Source of the DNA: an uncultured bacterium
GTDB taxonomy: Bacteria; Cyanobacteriota; Vampirovibrionia; Gastranaerophilales; Gastranaerophilaceae
Length of the DNA: 20,696 nt
Assembly (NCBI GenBank): GCA_948742005.1
Contig: CAPYQR010000009.1
Coordinates: 1-20,696, forward strand
Direction: 5' to 3'
In this document: positions 1 to 5,935 of the stretch, in pieces
Layout: each line of letters begins with the position of its first letter
Position numbering within the stretch: the first letter of the stretch is position 1
Notes under the pieces: model-generated
The model's database searches: none
The model's input: the letters and a program-made list of their open reading frames with translations, nothing else
What the model was told of the DNA's origin: nothing
Translations under genes and position numbers: made by a program

Positions 1-159
1 GCTTTTCTTTTTTTAAAAAATATATATTATATATAGATATATATTTATATATAAATTTAATAATTTATAATAAAGACAAAATATTTGTGCAAAAACCAAT
101 GAAACCCTTATTATTATTGAAAAGTTTCTTGTGTAAAAGTTGTTTATTTTTTCCACAAT
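1..159. other. AT-rich intergenic stretch at the window edge
   Basis: No coding region could be supported here. The first 14 bases (GC then a T-rich run) resemble the distal arm and T-tract of a terminator whose other arm would lie outside the window. Bases 20-58 are a TA-dinucleotide-rich tract. Bases 60-159 lie downstream of comF on the minus strand, and I see no clear hairpin with a T-run that could end that operon. Confidence 0.4.
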
Positions 160-822
160 TTATAAACAAGCTTTAGAAATAGTTAAACAGGTGATATTTT
201 TAATTTCGCATGATAATAAACATTTTAAAATTTCATTTATTGTTGAGCCTGAAGTTGTTATGTCGTCTATAAGTAAGATGTTTTTGCTTTTGTATTTTTC
301 AATTAGTTTTTTATTGATAATAAAGCTTCCTTTAATGTTTTTTTCTCTGTTTTTTGTTTTATATTGAGGTTTTGTGTATTTTGATTTTTTTATTAAATTT
401 TTCTCTATTTTAAAACCTGTTAGTTTTGAAAATTCTTTTGCTATTAAAAACATTGGCTCAAAGCCTCTTTGAGTGTTTCTTAAAATGTGCGACGGCGGAA
501 AGATTATTGTGTAATTATTGTTTTTATTGATATTTTTAAAATATTTAAAAGCTATTTTTGCTAAAGGTTTTGAGGCATTTTTTCTGTGCGAAAATTTAAG
601 CATGTGGATTAATTTTTTAATATTTTTTTCATAATTAGAACAAGAATAAATTTCAATTCCCTGAAAAATTCTATGTGGAAAAAAGGAATGAAATTCAACA
701 TCTTTTAAACACTTTTTACACAATAAATCATCAGTTTTTGAACAACCGCAAATTATGCATTTTTTGTTATAAATTAAATTTAAAAATATTTCAAAATTAA
801 AAAACATTTTTAATAAACCCAT
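160..822 (-). CDS. comF: ComF family protein (amidophosphoribosyltransferase-like)
   Basis: 220-residue ComF/GntX-type protein. ComF proteins carry an N-terminal zinc finger and a phosphoribosyltransferase-like domain; in naturally competent bacteria they assist uptake of single-stranded DNA at the inner membrane, and elsewhere their role is unclear. Seen here: cysteines at about 22, 25, 27, 35 and 38 form the zinc-binding pairs, and the PRPP-binding loop (IDDITTSGST) lies near residues 186-195. Length fits the family. It is the last gene of the ssb-kinase-pdxA-comF operon, 39 bases after pdxA. The ATG at 822 is preceded only by a weak AAGG very close to it; a second ATG five codons in is possible. 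Family assignment is firm, but a competence role is inference because no other com gene is in view. Confidence 0.85.
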   Translation of the reverse strand: MGLLKMFFNFEIFLNLIYNKKCIICGCSKTDDLLCKKCLKDVEFHSFFPHRIFQGIEIYSCSNYEKNIKKLIHMLKFSHRKNASKPLAKIAFKYFKNINKNNNYTIIFPPSHILRNTQRGFEPMFLIAKEFSKLTGFKIEKNLIKKSKYTKPQYKTKNREKNIKGSFIINKKLIEKYKSKNILLIDDITTSGSTINEILKCLLSCEIKNITCLTISKACL

Positions 823-861
823 GACCTTAATAAATCCAAAACTTTTTTGTTTGGCGTATTT

Positions 862-1770
862 CTAATTTTCTGTTAATTTAACTGCAAGTTTAATTGCTTC
901 TATCATACTTTGCGGGTTTGCTATATTTTTGCCTGCAATATCATAAGCTGTTCCTGAAGATGGCGAGGTTCTTATAATATTTTTATCCAAACCGATTGTT
1001 GTATTTATTGCTTTATCAAAAGCCAATGCTTTTAAAGGCGCTAAACCCTGGTCATGGTAGCAGGAAACTATACAGTCATAACTTAATTTTTTATTATTTA
1101 AAAATTCCCATCCGACATGTGCAAATAATGAATCAGCACTTTGCGGGCTTGTGATATCTATATTATTTTTTTGTAAAATTTTAACAGCAGGTTCAAGGAT
1201 GCTTTTTTCTTCTTTTCCTAAAATCCCTCCCTCGCCGCAATGAGGGTTTAGAGCACAAAGAGCTATTTTTGGATTTTCGATATTGTATTTTTTAATCAAA
1301 AAATCATTTAAAACTTCAATCTGTTTTATTATTTTATTTTTATTTAATTTAATATCTTTTAATGCTAAATGTCTTGTTAAAAGCATAACTTTTAAATCAT
1401 TTGCAATAAAAACCATTTGTGCGGTTTTGTTTTCAGATAAAAATTCTTCTAAAACCTCGGTTTGTCCGTTATAAATAAAACCTGATTTATGAAGCTCATA
1501 TTTTGAAACAGGCGAAGTTACAATTCCTTTTACCATTCCTTTAAGTGCGAGTTCTGATGCAAGCTTTAAAGATTCAAAACAAAACTTTCCATTATTTTTT
1601 TCATTAATTTGAATACAGTCATAATCGAGTGAAGCTATTTTTTCACCAATAATTAAAACATCATCAAAAGATAAATTTAAAAATTTAAGAGATTTTTCGA
1701 CAAGCTCTTTGCCGATTCCTTTTTTATCTCCTGTTGTTATTGCGATTTTATAGGTTTTAAATTTGCCCAA
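862..1770 (-). CDS. pdxA: PdxA-family dehydrogenase (4-hydroxythreonine-4-phosphate or 4-phospho-acid-sugar dehydrogenase)
   Basis: 302 residues. PdxA enzymes oxidise a phosphorylated hydroxy acid with NAD, followed by decarboxylation: 4-phosphohydroxythreonine in vitamin B6 synthesis, or 4-phospho-D-threonate/erythronate in the PdxA2 branch. The metal ligands are present: His134 (LTRHLAL), His177 (NPHCGE) and His239 (CYHDQGLAPLK). The GIG motif lies at 17-20 and SADSLF at 211-216. Two usually conserved substrate-pocket motifs are changed: GHTE reads GQTE at 102-105, and DHGTA reads SSGTA at 271-275. The start is TTG at 1770, supported by AAGGAG overlapping the stop of the upstream kinase gene, about 10-11 bases away. 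Coupling to a DUF1537 kinase favours acid-sugar catabolism (PdxA2-like), but a B6 role cannot be excluded. Confidence 0.85.
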   Translation of the reverse strand: MGKFKTYKIAITTGDKKGIGKELVEKSLKFLNLSFDDVLIIGEKIASLDYDCIQINEKNNGKFCFESLKLASELALKGMVKGIVTSPVSKYELHKSGFIYNGQTEVLEEFLSENKTAQMVFIANDLKVMLLTRHLALKDIKLNKNKIIKQIEVLNDFLIKKYNIENPKIALCALNPHCGEGGILGKEEKSILEPAVKILQKNNIDITSPQSADSLFAHVGWEFLNNKKLSYDCIVSCYHDQGLAPLKALAFDKAINTTIGLDKNIIRTSPSSGTAYDIAGKNIANPQSMIEAIKLAVKLTEN

Positions 1771-1785
1771 GTTGAATTTTACTCC

Positions 1786-3093
1786 TTAATTTTGTTTTTT
1801 TAATTTTTCAAAATAATCTAAAACATGGTTTAGAGTTTCATTGGTGCCGAAATTTCCTGATTTTGTGACGATTATTTGACCGTTTGCGTCAATACACAAA
1901 GGTATTGCGGGCAAAATATTATCAATTATTTCTAAATAGAGGCTGTTTATTTTTATTGCACATTTATATGACGTTTCTCCGCCAATTGTAATTAAAATAA
2001 ATTTTGATTTTAAATTAACTTCATATAATAAAGAAGCCAAATAATCCGTTATTCTATTTGTGATTTCGTTTTTTGCAATTCCTGCATCAATTAATAAATC
2101 CTGACCGTTTTGTGATATTATTTCGTTGTTCAGATAAGAAGAGTGAACAACAACATCTCTTTTTGCATTTAAATTTTCGCAAATCAAATTAACCGTTTCA
2201 TCTTTAACATCTCTAATAACATCTTCTAAGGTTAAATCAATGAAACAGGTGTTGTTTGAAGTTTCTTTTAATTTTCCTATCTGGCTGAGGGTTAATTGTG
2301 TTGCTGAACCTGAAATTATAAGATTTGCAAGGTTTGGAAGATGTGCTATGTGTTCATTTTTTTTATCTGTATCATAAATTTTGTTTAGTGCTTTTGCAAG
2401 TCCTGCGCTTCCGCAGGGAAGAATGTTAAAGCTGCTTTTTTTAACAGCAAGTGCAATTTGTTCTAAATCTACATTTGATGATGCATCTAAAACTATTAGT
2501 TTTTTGCCTTTTTGAATAAGTTCGTTTAATTTTAAAATAATCGGTCCTGCACCTTTAGCAATGGTTTTAAAATCAATTATTCCGATAAGTTTTTCAAATG
2601 CGGGATTTAAATCTTTTGCCAGAATATCAGGAATAAAAGATTCATAAATCGGCGCTTTAGGGTCAAGTGCGCATTGAGTTCTTTCTATCGGTATTCCGTC
2701 TAAAAGCTGATACCCGCCTATTGTCGAGCGGTTTTCTTCAATATAAGCCGGTGCAATGAGTGCAATTTCTTTTTTTGAAGCTTCTAAAAGTGCTACAATT
2801 TCAACGCCTGCGTTTCCGCGCAGAGTTGAATCGATTTTTTTGTAATAATTTTCTAAATTCAGCTTGTTTTCAAGCTTTTGATTGATTCTTAATATTCGTT
2901 CAACTGCAGTTTCTTTGTCGGTGTTTCTTGTTTCTGTTGTGATTGAATAAACATCAACATTCTTCATTGAAGAAAAATCCTGATCAAAATCAATTATGAT
3001 TCTTGTTGAATATCCTTCCCTGAAAAATTGAAGCGCTGTATCATTAGCGCCCGTAAGGTCGTCCGCGATTATTATTGTTGGTTGTAGAGTCAT
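1786..3093 (-). CDS. Four-carbon acid sugar kinase family protein (DUF1537)
   Basis: 435 residues, the usual length of the DUF1537 family (OtnK/DtnK-type), which phosphorylates four-carbon acid sugars such as D-threonate or erythronate at O4 using ATP. N-terminal domain: the ADDLTGANDTA motif at 10-20 and KKIDSTLRGN at 85-94. The C-terminal nucleotide-binding domain shows the GSATQLTLSQ motif, an IGGET motif and a KSGNFG motif near the end. The ATG at 3093 overlaps the ssb stop codon in a TAATG arrangement, suggesting translational coupling to ssb. The next gene is the PdxA-like dehydrogenase, the classic partner that would convert the 4-phospho product to dihydroxyacetone phosphate. The substrate here is unknown, and no transporter, epimerase or dedicated regulator is beside the pair. 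Confidence 0.88.
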   Translation of the reverse strand: MTLQPTIIIADDLTGANDTALQFFREGYSTRIIIDFDQDFSSMKNVDVYSITTETRNTDKETAVERILRINQKLENKLNLENYYKKIDSTLRGNAGVEIVALLEASKKEIALIAPAYIEENRSTIGGYQLLDGIPIERTQCALDPKAPIYESFIPDILAKDLNPAFEKLIGIIDFKTIAKGAGPIILKLNELIQKGKKLIVLDASSNVDLEQIALAVKKSSFNILPCGSAGLAKALNKIYDTDKKNEHIAHLPNLANLIISGSATQLTLSQIGKLKETSNNTCFIDLTLEDVIRDVKDETVNLICENLNAKRDVVVHSSYLNNEIISQNGQDLLIDAGIAKNEITNRITDYLASLLYEVNLKSKFILITIGGETSYKCAIKINSLYLEIIDNILPAIPLCIDANGQIIVTKSGNFGTNETLNHVLDYFEKLKKQN

Positions 3094-3431
3094 TATTGAA
3101 CTGCGCTTTGAGTATCTTTCTTGCTTCCGACAAAACCAAAGTCGGTTGCATTAATTAAATATCTTTCAACGTTTTCACCGTCAGGTGTCTGCCATTTTGA
3201 AACCATTATTCTACCCTCAATTGAAACCATTGAGCCTTTTTTAATCCATTCTGCCGCGGATTCTGCTTTTTTATCCCATAGTTGAATATTGAACCAATCA
3301 GCTTCTCTTTGTTTGGTTTTTGCATTCCATCTGTCAACAGCGATTGAAAAAGTTGTTTTGCTTTTTCCGCTTTCAAAATATTTAATCTCGGGGTCTTGTC
3401 CGACTCTGCCGACTAAAACAACACTATTCAT
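3093..3431 (-). CDS. ssb: Single-stranded DNA-binding protein
   Basis: 112-residue SSB consisting essentially of one OB fold, starting MNSVVLVGRVGQDPEIKYFE, with WFNIQLW around 46-52 and a KGSMVSIEGRI strand near 65-75. It binds single-stranded DNA during replication, recombination and repair. It is shorter than most bacterial SSBs (about 150-180) and lacks both the glycine/proline-rich linker and the acidic DDDIPF-like tip that recruits partner proteins; it ends in TQSAVQ. The N terminus resembles cyanobacterial SSBs, which are also short. It heads a four-gene operon behind a TTGCAA-N17-TATAAT promoter. The Shine-Dalgarno is weak (GGAAAGG about 17 bases upstream). A second SSB with a tail may exist elsewhere in the genome. 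Confidence 0.92.
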   Translation of the reverse strand: MNSVVLVGRVGQDPEIKYFESGKSKTTFSIAVDRWNAKTKQREADWFNIQLWDKKAESAAEWIKKGSMVSIEGRIMVSKWQTPDGENVERYLINATDFGFVGSKKDTQSAVQ

Positions 3432-3470
3432 TATTTGTTTAAAAACCTTTCCCTTAAAATTATATTCTAA

Positions 3471-3499
3471 ATTATATTATGCAAAAACTACTTTTGCAA
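3471..3499 (-). promoter_or_regulatory. Promoter of the ssb operon with internal palindrome
   Basis: On the minus strand, TTGCAA (3499-3494) is followed after 17 bases by a perfect TATAAT (3476-3471), predicting a start near 3464 and a 33-base leader before ssb. A perfect inverted repeat TGCAAAA-N5-TTTTGCA (3480-3498) covers part of the -35 box and most of the spacer, a position where a bound repressor would block RNA polymerase. Confidence 0.6.
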
Positions 3500-3503
3500 T
3501 ATA

Positions 3504-3533
3504 AAAACCCTGAATGTATAATTTCAGGGTTTT
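3504..3533 (-). terminator. Rho-independent terminator downstream of the grcA-like gene
   Basis: A perfect 11-bp stem (3504-3514 with 3523-3533, containing CCCTGAA/TTCAGGG) closes an 8-base loop. Read on the minus strand it follows the grcA-like gene by about 50 bases and continues into a run of T (TTTTTAT). It separates that gene from the ssb promoter. Confidence 0.85.
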
Positions 3534-3582
3534 GTTTTGAAAATATTAAAAGGAATAAACACATTTTAAAAAGATTATCAAA

Positions 3583-3825
3583 TTAACCGCATAATTGAGA
3601 ATGGAAAGTTCTCGATATTACATCATCTTGTTGTTCTTTTGTTAATTTGATGAAATTCACTGCATAACCTGAAACTCTTACTGTTAATTGAGGATATTTT
3701 TCAGGATGTTGTTGTGCATCTAATAAAGTGTCTCTATTAAATACATTAACATTTAAATGATGTCCGCCTTTTGTAACGTATCCGTCTAAAAGGTCGATTA
3801 GGTTTTGTTCTTGTTGAGTTGCCAT
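3583..3825 (-). CDS. grcA: Autonomous glycyl radical cofactor (GrcA-like, stand-alone PFL C-terminal domain)
   Basis: 80 residues that match the C-terminal end of pyruvate formate-lyase almost throughout: [14 protein letters not shown] at 24-37, PEKYPQL at 41-47, then the radical-site motif RVSGYAV at 50-56 with Gly53 as the expected radical-bearing glycine, and a tail resembling the PFL terminus. GrcA-type proteins replace the oxygen-cleaved end of PFL, restoring activity after oxygen damage; the same PFL-activating enzyme installs the radical. It is shorter than E. coli GrcA (127 residues) and has only about 20 residues before the shared domain. The ATG at 3825 has a good AGGAG 6 bases upstream, so it is a real small gene and not a PFL fragment with a lost start. 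It diverges from a Crp/Fnr regulator that probably controls it. A split-PFL subunit is the alternative reading. Confidence 0.88.
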   Translation of the reverse strand: MATQQEQNLIDLLDGYVTKGGHHLNVNVFNRDTLLDAQQHPEKYPQLTVRVSGYAVNFIKLTKEQQDDVISRTFHSQLCG

Positions 3826-3874
3826 ATTTATCTCCTATTCTTTTAAAATTTTTTCTTTTCTTTTTTATGATTTT

Positions 3875-3880
3875 ATTATA
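3875..3880 (-). promoter_or_regulatory. -10 element of the grcA-like promoter
   Basis: A perfect TATAAT on the minus strand predicts transcription starting near 3868. There is no good -35 hexamer at the right distance, as expected of an activator-dependent promoter. The palindrome centred at 3911 lies about 43 bases upstream of the predicted start, close to the -41.5 position typical of class II Crp/Fnr activation. Confidence 0.5.
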
Positions 3881-3884
3881 TACT
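3879..3884 (+). promoter_or_regulatory. Possible -10 of the Crp/Fnr regulator gene
   Basis: TATACT on the plus strand overlaps the opposite-strand TATAAT of the grcA-like gene by two bases. It predicts a start near 3891, which places both inverted repeats (3891-3908 and 3904-3918) in the early transcribed region, a position suited to autorepression. The -35 region is poor. Confidence 0.35.
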
Positions 3885-3890
3885 AATTTT

Positions 3891-3918
3891 AACAACATTT
3901 CTGTTGTTGTTACAACAA
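3891..3918. promoter_or_regulatory. Overlapping inverted repeats, candidate Crp/Fnr-type operator
   Basis: A perfect odd palindrome TTGTTGT-T-ACAACAA spans 3904-3918. A second inverted repeat, AACAAC-N6-GTTGTT, spans 3891-3908 and shares its right arm with the first. Neither is the E. coli FNR box (TTGAT-N4-ATCAA), but the size and symmetry suit a dimeric Crp/Fnr protein, and the regulator gene begins 11 bases away. Confidence 0.55.
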
Positions 3919-3929
3919 AAAGGATAAAA

Positions 3930-4622
3930 ATGGATAAAAATCTGTTAAAAATTGAAAAATTTTATGCTCAAATTAAAAACAGCGCGATTTTTTATTCAAT
4001 GAATGAAAAAGAAATAAAAGAACTTTTAAAATGTTTCAAAGCGCAAATTCTTTCTTTTTCTAAAGGTGATTTAATTATCCGCCAGGGAGATAATGTTTCA
4101 AAAATTTATTTGATTTTAAAAGGTTCTGTAAACATTGAAAAAGATACTTATTGGGCAAACAGAATGATAATTTCAAGACTTTGTACAAATGACAGTATTG
4201 CGCTTTCTCAAGTTGCGCTTAATTTTGAAAGTCCGATTGATGCTGTTGTTCTTGAAGAAGCTGAGGTTTTGGTTTTGAATTATGAAAAATGTACTTCTAT
4301 GTGTCAAAATGCCTGTACAAGACATAAAATTTTAATTAATAATTTATTTTCAATAATTTCAAAGGAAAATATTAATTTGATTGAAAAGATTGAAAATATT
4401 TCTCAAAAATCGATTAAAGATAAAATTCTGACATTTTTATCAAACGAAGCAAGAAAAAATAAAACGAATTCTTTTTCAATTTTGTTTAACAGGCAAGAAC
4501 TTGCAGATTATTTAAATATTGACAGAAGCGCTATGTGTTTTGAACTTTCAAAATTGAAAAAAGCGGGTTTGATTGATTTTGAGAAGAATAAATTTGTTTT
4601 ATCTTTAAAAATTGATTATTAA
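3930..4622 (+). CDS. Crp/Fnr family transcriptional regulator
   Basis: 230 residues from the ATG at 3930, chosen because AAAGGAT precedes it and it gives the normal family length; an in-frame ATG at 3819 would add 37 hydrophobic residues and run across the operator and the divergent gene's start. Residues 15-115 form a cyclic-nucleotide-binding-like beta barrel (KGDLIIRQGD at 45-54). The C-terminal winged helix has NRQELADYLNIDRSAM at 187-202, very like the Crp/Fnr branch common in anaerobic Clostridia. Cysteines 121, 125 and 129 plus His132 sit at the start of the dimer helix, a cluster typical of that branch and possibly a redox or metal sensor. It lacks the N-terminal cysteine set of E. 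coli FNR. Likely controls the divergent grcA-like gene and itself. The effector is unknown. Confidence 0.85.
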   Translation: MDKNLLKIEKFYAQIKNSAIFYSMNEKEIKELLKCFKAQILSFSKGDLIIRQGDNVSKIYLILKGSVNIEKDTYWANRMIISRLCTNDSIALSQVALNFESPIDAVVLEEAEVLVLNYEKCTSMCQNACTRHKILINNLFSIISKENINLIEKIENISQKSIKDKILTFLSNEARKNKTNSFSILFNRQELADYLNIDRSAMCFELSKLKKAGLIDFEKNKFVLSLKIDY

Positions 4623-4664
4623 AAACAATTAAAAAATTAATTCTTTATTAAAATTTATAGGATG

Positions 4665-4693
4665 ATTAAAAATTTCAATTAAAATAGTAAAAT
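4665..4693 (+). promoter_or_regulatory. Probable ferritin promoter
   Basis: TTAAAA (4665-4670), 17 bases, TAAAAT (4688-4693), predicting a start near 4700. This leaves a short leader holding a strong AGGAGG (4706-4711) five bases before the ATG. No convincing Fur box was found by eye. Confidence 0.45.
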
Positions 4694-4716
4694 AAAAGTT
4701 AATTTAGGAGGCAAAA

Positions 4717-5232
4717 ATGATTAGCGAAAAATTACAACAAGCATTTTCAAAACAAATAAACTATGAGCTTTACAGCGAATATCTTTATTTAACAATGAGA
4801 GCAGTTTTTAAAGATATGAGTTTAGACGGTTTTGCAAATTGGTTTGATGTTCAAGTACAGGAAGAAAGAGCGCATGCTATGGGATTAATTAACTATATTA
4901 ATGCACGCGGCGGAAAAGTTGAATATTCTCAAATTGATTGCCCGAAATTTGAGGGTAAAAATCCTGTGGAAATTTTTGAAGAAGTTTTACATCATGAAGA
5001 ATTCGTAACTTCAAAAATAAATGAACTCTACGAAGTTGCAGAATCTGAAAAAGACAGAGCAGCGGCACATTTTCTAAACTGGTATATTGATGAACAGGTT
5101 GAAGAAGAAGATAATGTTAATAATGTTTTATCAACCTTGAAATTAATTGCTGATGATAAATATGCACTTTTGATGTATGATAAAGAGCTTGCAGGAAGAA
5201 CTTTTCAAGCTCCGAATATTGGAAAAGAGTAA
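4717..5232 (+). CDS. ftnA: Non-heme ferritin
   Basis: 171 residues, a typical bacterial ferritin (FtnA-type). It oxidises Fe(II) at a di-iron centre and stores the mineral inside a 24-subunit cytosolic shell. Visible ferroxidase residues include Glu in the first helix (YELYSEYLY, 16-24), Glu and His in EERAHAM (49-55), and the fourth-helix EQVEEEDN segment (about 126-133) with the Glu/Gln pair. It stands alone as a single-gene unit with its own promoter and an ideal ribosome-binding site, so strong expression is likely. In an anaerobe it may serve to keep iron away from oxygen or peroxide. Its closeness to the Fnr-like regulator is suggestive, but I see no matching palindrome upstream. Confidence 0.93.
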   Translation: MISEKLQQAFSKQINYELYSEYLYLTMRAVFKDMSLDGFANWFDVQVQEERAHAMGLINYINARGGKVEYSQIDCPKFEGKNPVEIFEEVLHHEEFVTSKINELYEVAESEKDRAAAHFLNWYIDEQVEEEDNVNNVLSTLKLIADDKYALLMYDKELAGRTFQAPNIGKE

Positions 5233-5278
5233 AATCTTAATAAAAATTTACAATTAAATTTTATAACAAAAACCATCT

Positions 5279-5560
5279 TTAAAAAGCAACGGTATCTTGA
5301 AGCATAAATCTGTACATCTGCACTTCATCCTGCTTTTCGGGTGGTTTTAGTTTTTCTTTTTCTAGGCGTATTTTTTCTTCTTCGGTTTCAGATTTTAATT
5401 GAACTAATGGTTTACCCTCTTCGCGATTAAAGAAATTCCATTTAAAGCCGTCTATTAAACCGTATTCTGTTTCTGTTTTATAAGTTCCGAAATTAACCGC
5501 AAAAACAGGAGACAGAATAAAAGATGAAATTATTAGAGAAAGTAAAATAATCTTTTTCAT
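5279..5560 (-). CDS. Small exported protein of unknown function
   Basis: 93 residues. The first 21 or so are a clean signal peptide: Lys2-Lys3, a hydrophobic core (IILLSLIISSFIL) and a likely cleavage after PVFA (residue 21). The mature part of about 70 residues is rich in Glu and Lys, with a charged stretch at 58-76 that may be helical, and has no cysteines or lipobox. I do not recognise a family. It diverges from the winged-helix-like gene at 5598 with only 37 bases between the two ATGs. There is no Shine-Dalgarno; an extended -10 (TG-T-TAATAT) ends 7 bases before the ATG, so the mRNA may be leaderless. It meets ferritin tail to tail with a 46-base AT-rich gap and no strong terminator. Confidence 0.7.
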   Translation of the reverse strand: MKKIILLSLIISSFILSPVFAVNFGTYKTETEYGLIDGFKWNFFNREEGKPLVQLKSETEEEKIRLEKEKLKPPEKQDEVQMYRFMLQDTVAF

Positions 5561-5561
5561 A

Positions 5562-5595
5562 TTAAAATATTAACACAAGTTAAGGTAGAATTAAA
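5562..5595. promoter_or_regulatory. Back-to-back overlapping promoters of two divergent genes
   Basis: Plus strand: TAGAAT (5586-5591) ends 7 bases before the ATG at 5598, with TTAAAA (5562-5567) 18 bases upstream. Minus strand: extended -10 TG-T-TAATAT with its hexamer at 5572-5567, also ending 7 bases before its ATG at 5560; the matching -35 zone is 5590-5595. Each promoter's -35 region overlaps the other's -10, so the two should exclude one another. Confidence 0.5.
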
Positions 5596-5597
5596 TC

Positions 5598-5921
5598 ATG
5601 TTTGAATATGATTATGAAAATGAGGATAAAGAATTAAAGCTCGTTGGTTTGGAGCTTATGTTTCTAACGCCTGAAAAATATTCAAACCCGAAAGGAATAA
5701 CTGCTGTTGAACTGGCTAAAAGAGTTGATTTAAGCGTTGAAGTGGTTAAAAAGAAGTTAAAAATTTTATATGAAAATGAAATAATAAGATGTTCCGGATT
5801 AAATCCTAAATGCTGGAAGTTTGATGAATATAAATATCAAAGATTAGATGAAGATAATGAAATCTATAAACTTTTATGTTCTTTTGATGATGTTGATTTT
5901 GACAGGTATTTTACATATTGA
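5598..5921 (+). CDS. Small winged-helix-like protein, probable DNA-binding regulator
   Basis: 107 residues. The centre reads like a winged helix-turn-helix: a helix around ITAVELAKRVDLS (34-46), a second helix VEVVKKKLKILYENEIIRC, then a short wing segment with CWKFDEYKY. The N terminus is acidic (DYENEDKE) and the C terminus is again acidic (SFDDVDFDRYFTY). I do not recognise a named family; a role in transcription control is inferred from the helix pattern. No Shine-Dalgarno is present, and a -10-like TAGAAT is placed for a leaderless mRNA beginning at the ATG. The last codons contain the TTGACA -35 box of the downstream rlmD gene. Confidence 0.65.
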   Translation: MFEYDYENEDKELKLVGLELMFLTPEKYSNPKGITAVELAKRVDLSVEVVKKKLKILYENEIIRCSGLNPKCWKFDEYKYQRLDEDNEIYKLLCSFDDVDFDRYFTY

Positions 5922-5927
5922 TAAAAT
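5899..5927 (+). promoter_or_regulatory. Strong promoter of rlmD-gmhA
   Basis: A perfect TTGACA (5899-5904), exactly 17 bases, then TAAAAT (5922-5927) preceded by TGA, an extended -10. The -35 and spacer lie inside the end of the preceding gene. The predicted start is about 5934, two bases before the rlmD ATG, so the transcript would be virtually leaderless. Confidence 0.75.
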
Positions 5928-5935
5928 ACTTATAA

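Noticed and set aside
1..60. AT-rich tract as a possible replication origin
   Set aside because: No DnaA boxes (TTATCCACA-like), no dnaA or dnaN nearby and no iterons; simple low-complexity sequence explains it.
140..367. 75-codon plus-strand frame opposite comF
   Set aside because: Hydrophobic composition comes from the AT-rich reverse complement of comF; no ribosome-binding site or family resemblance.
3583..3825. Pseudogene remnant of pyruvate formate-lyase
   Set aside because: It has its own ATG, a good ribosome-binding site, a promoter and a terminator, and the radical motif is intact; the upstream sequence has no PFL coding remnants.
3819..3929. N-terminal extension of the Crp/Fnr regulator from an upstream in-frame ATG
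   Set aside because: It would add 37 mostly hydrophobic residues, overlap the divergent gene's start and cover the operator; the ATG at 3930 has a ribosome-binding site and gives the family length.
4661..4700. Fur box before ferritin
   Set aside because: TGATTAAAAATTTCAATT is only AT-rich; it does not match the GATAATGATAATC-type repeats.
5244..5266. AAAATTT/AAATTTT hairpin between ferritin and the small exported gene as a terminator
   Set aside because: The stem is AT-only and the T-run is short, so it is too weak to call.
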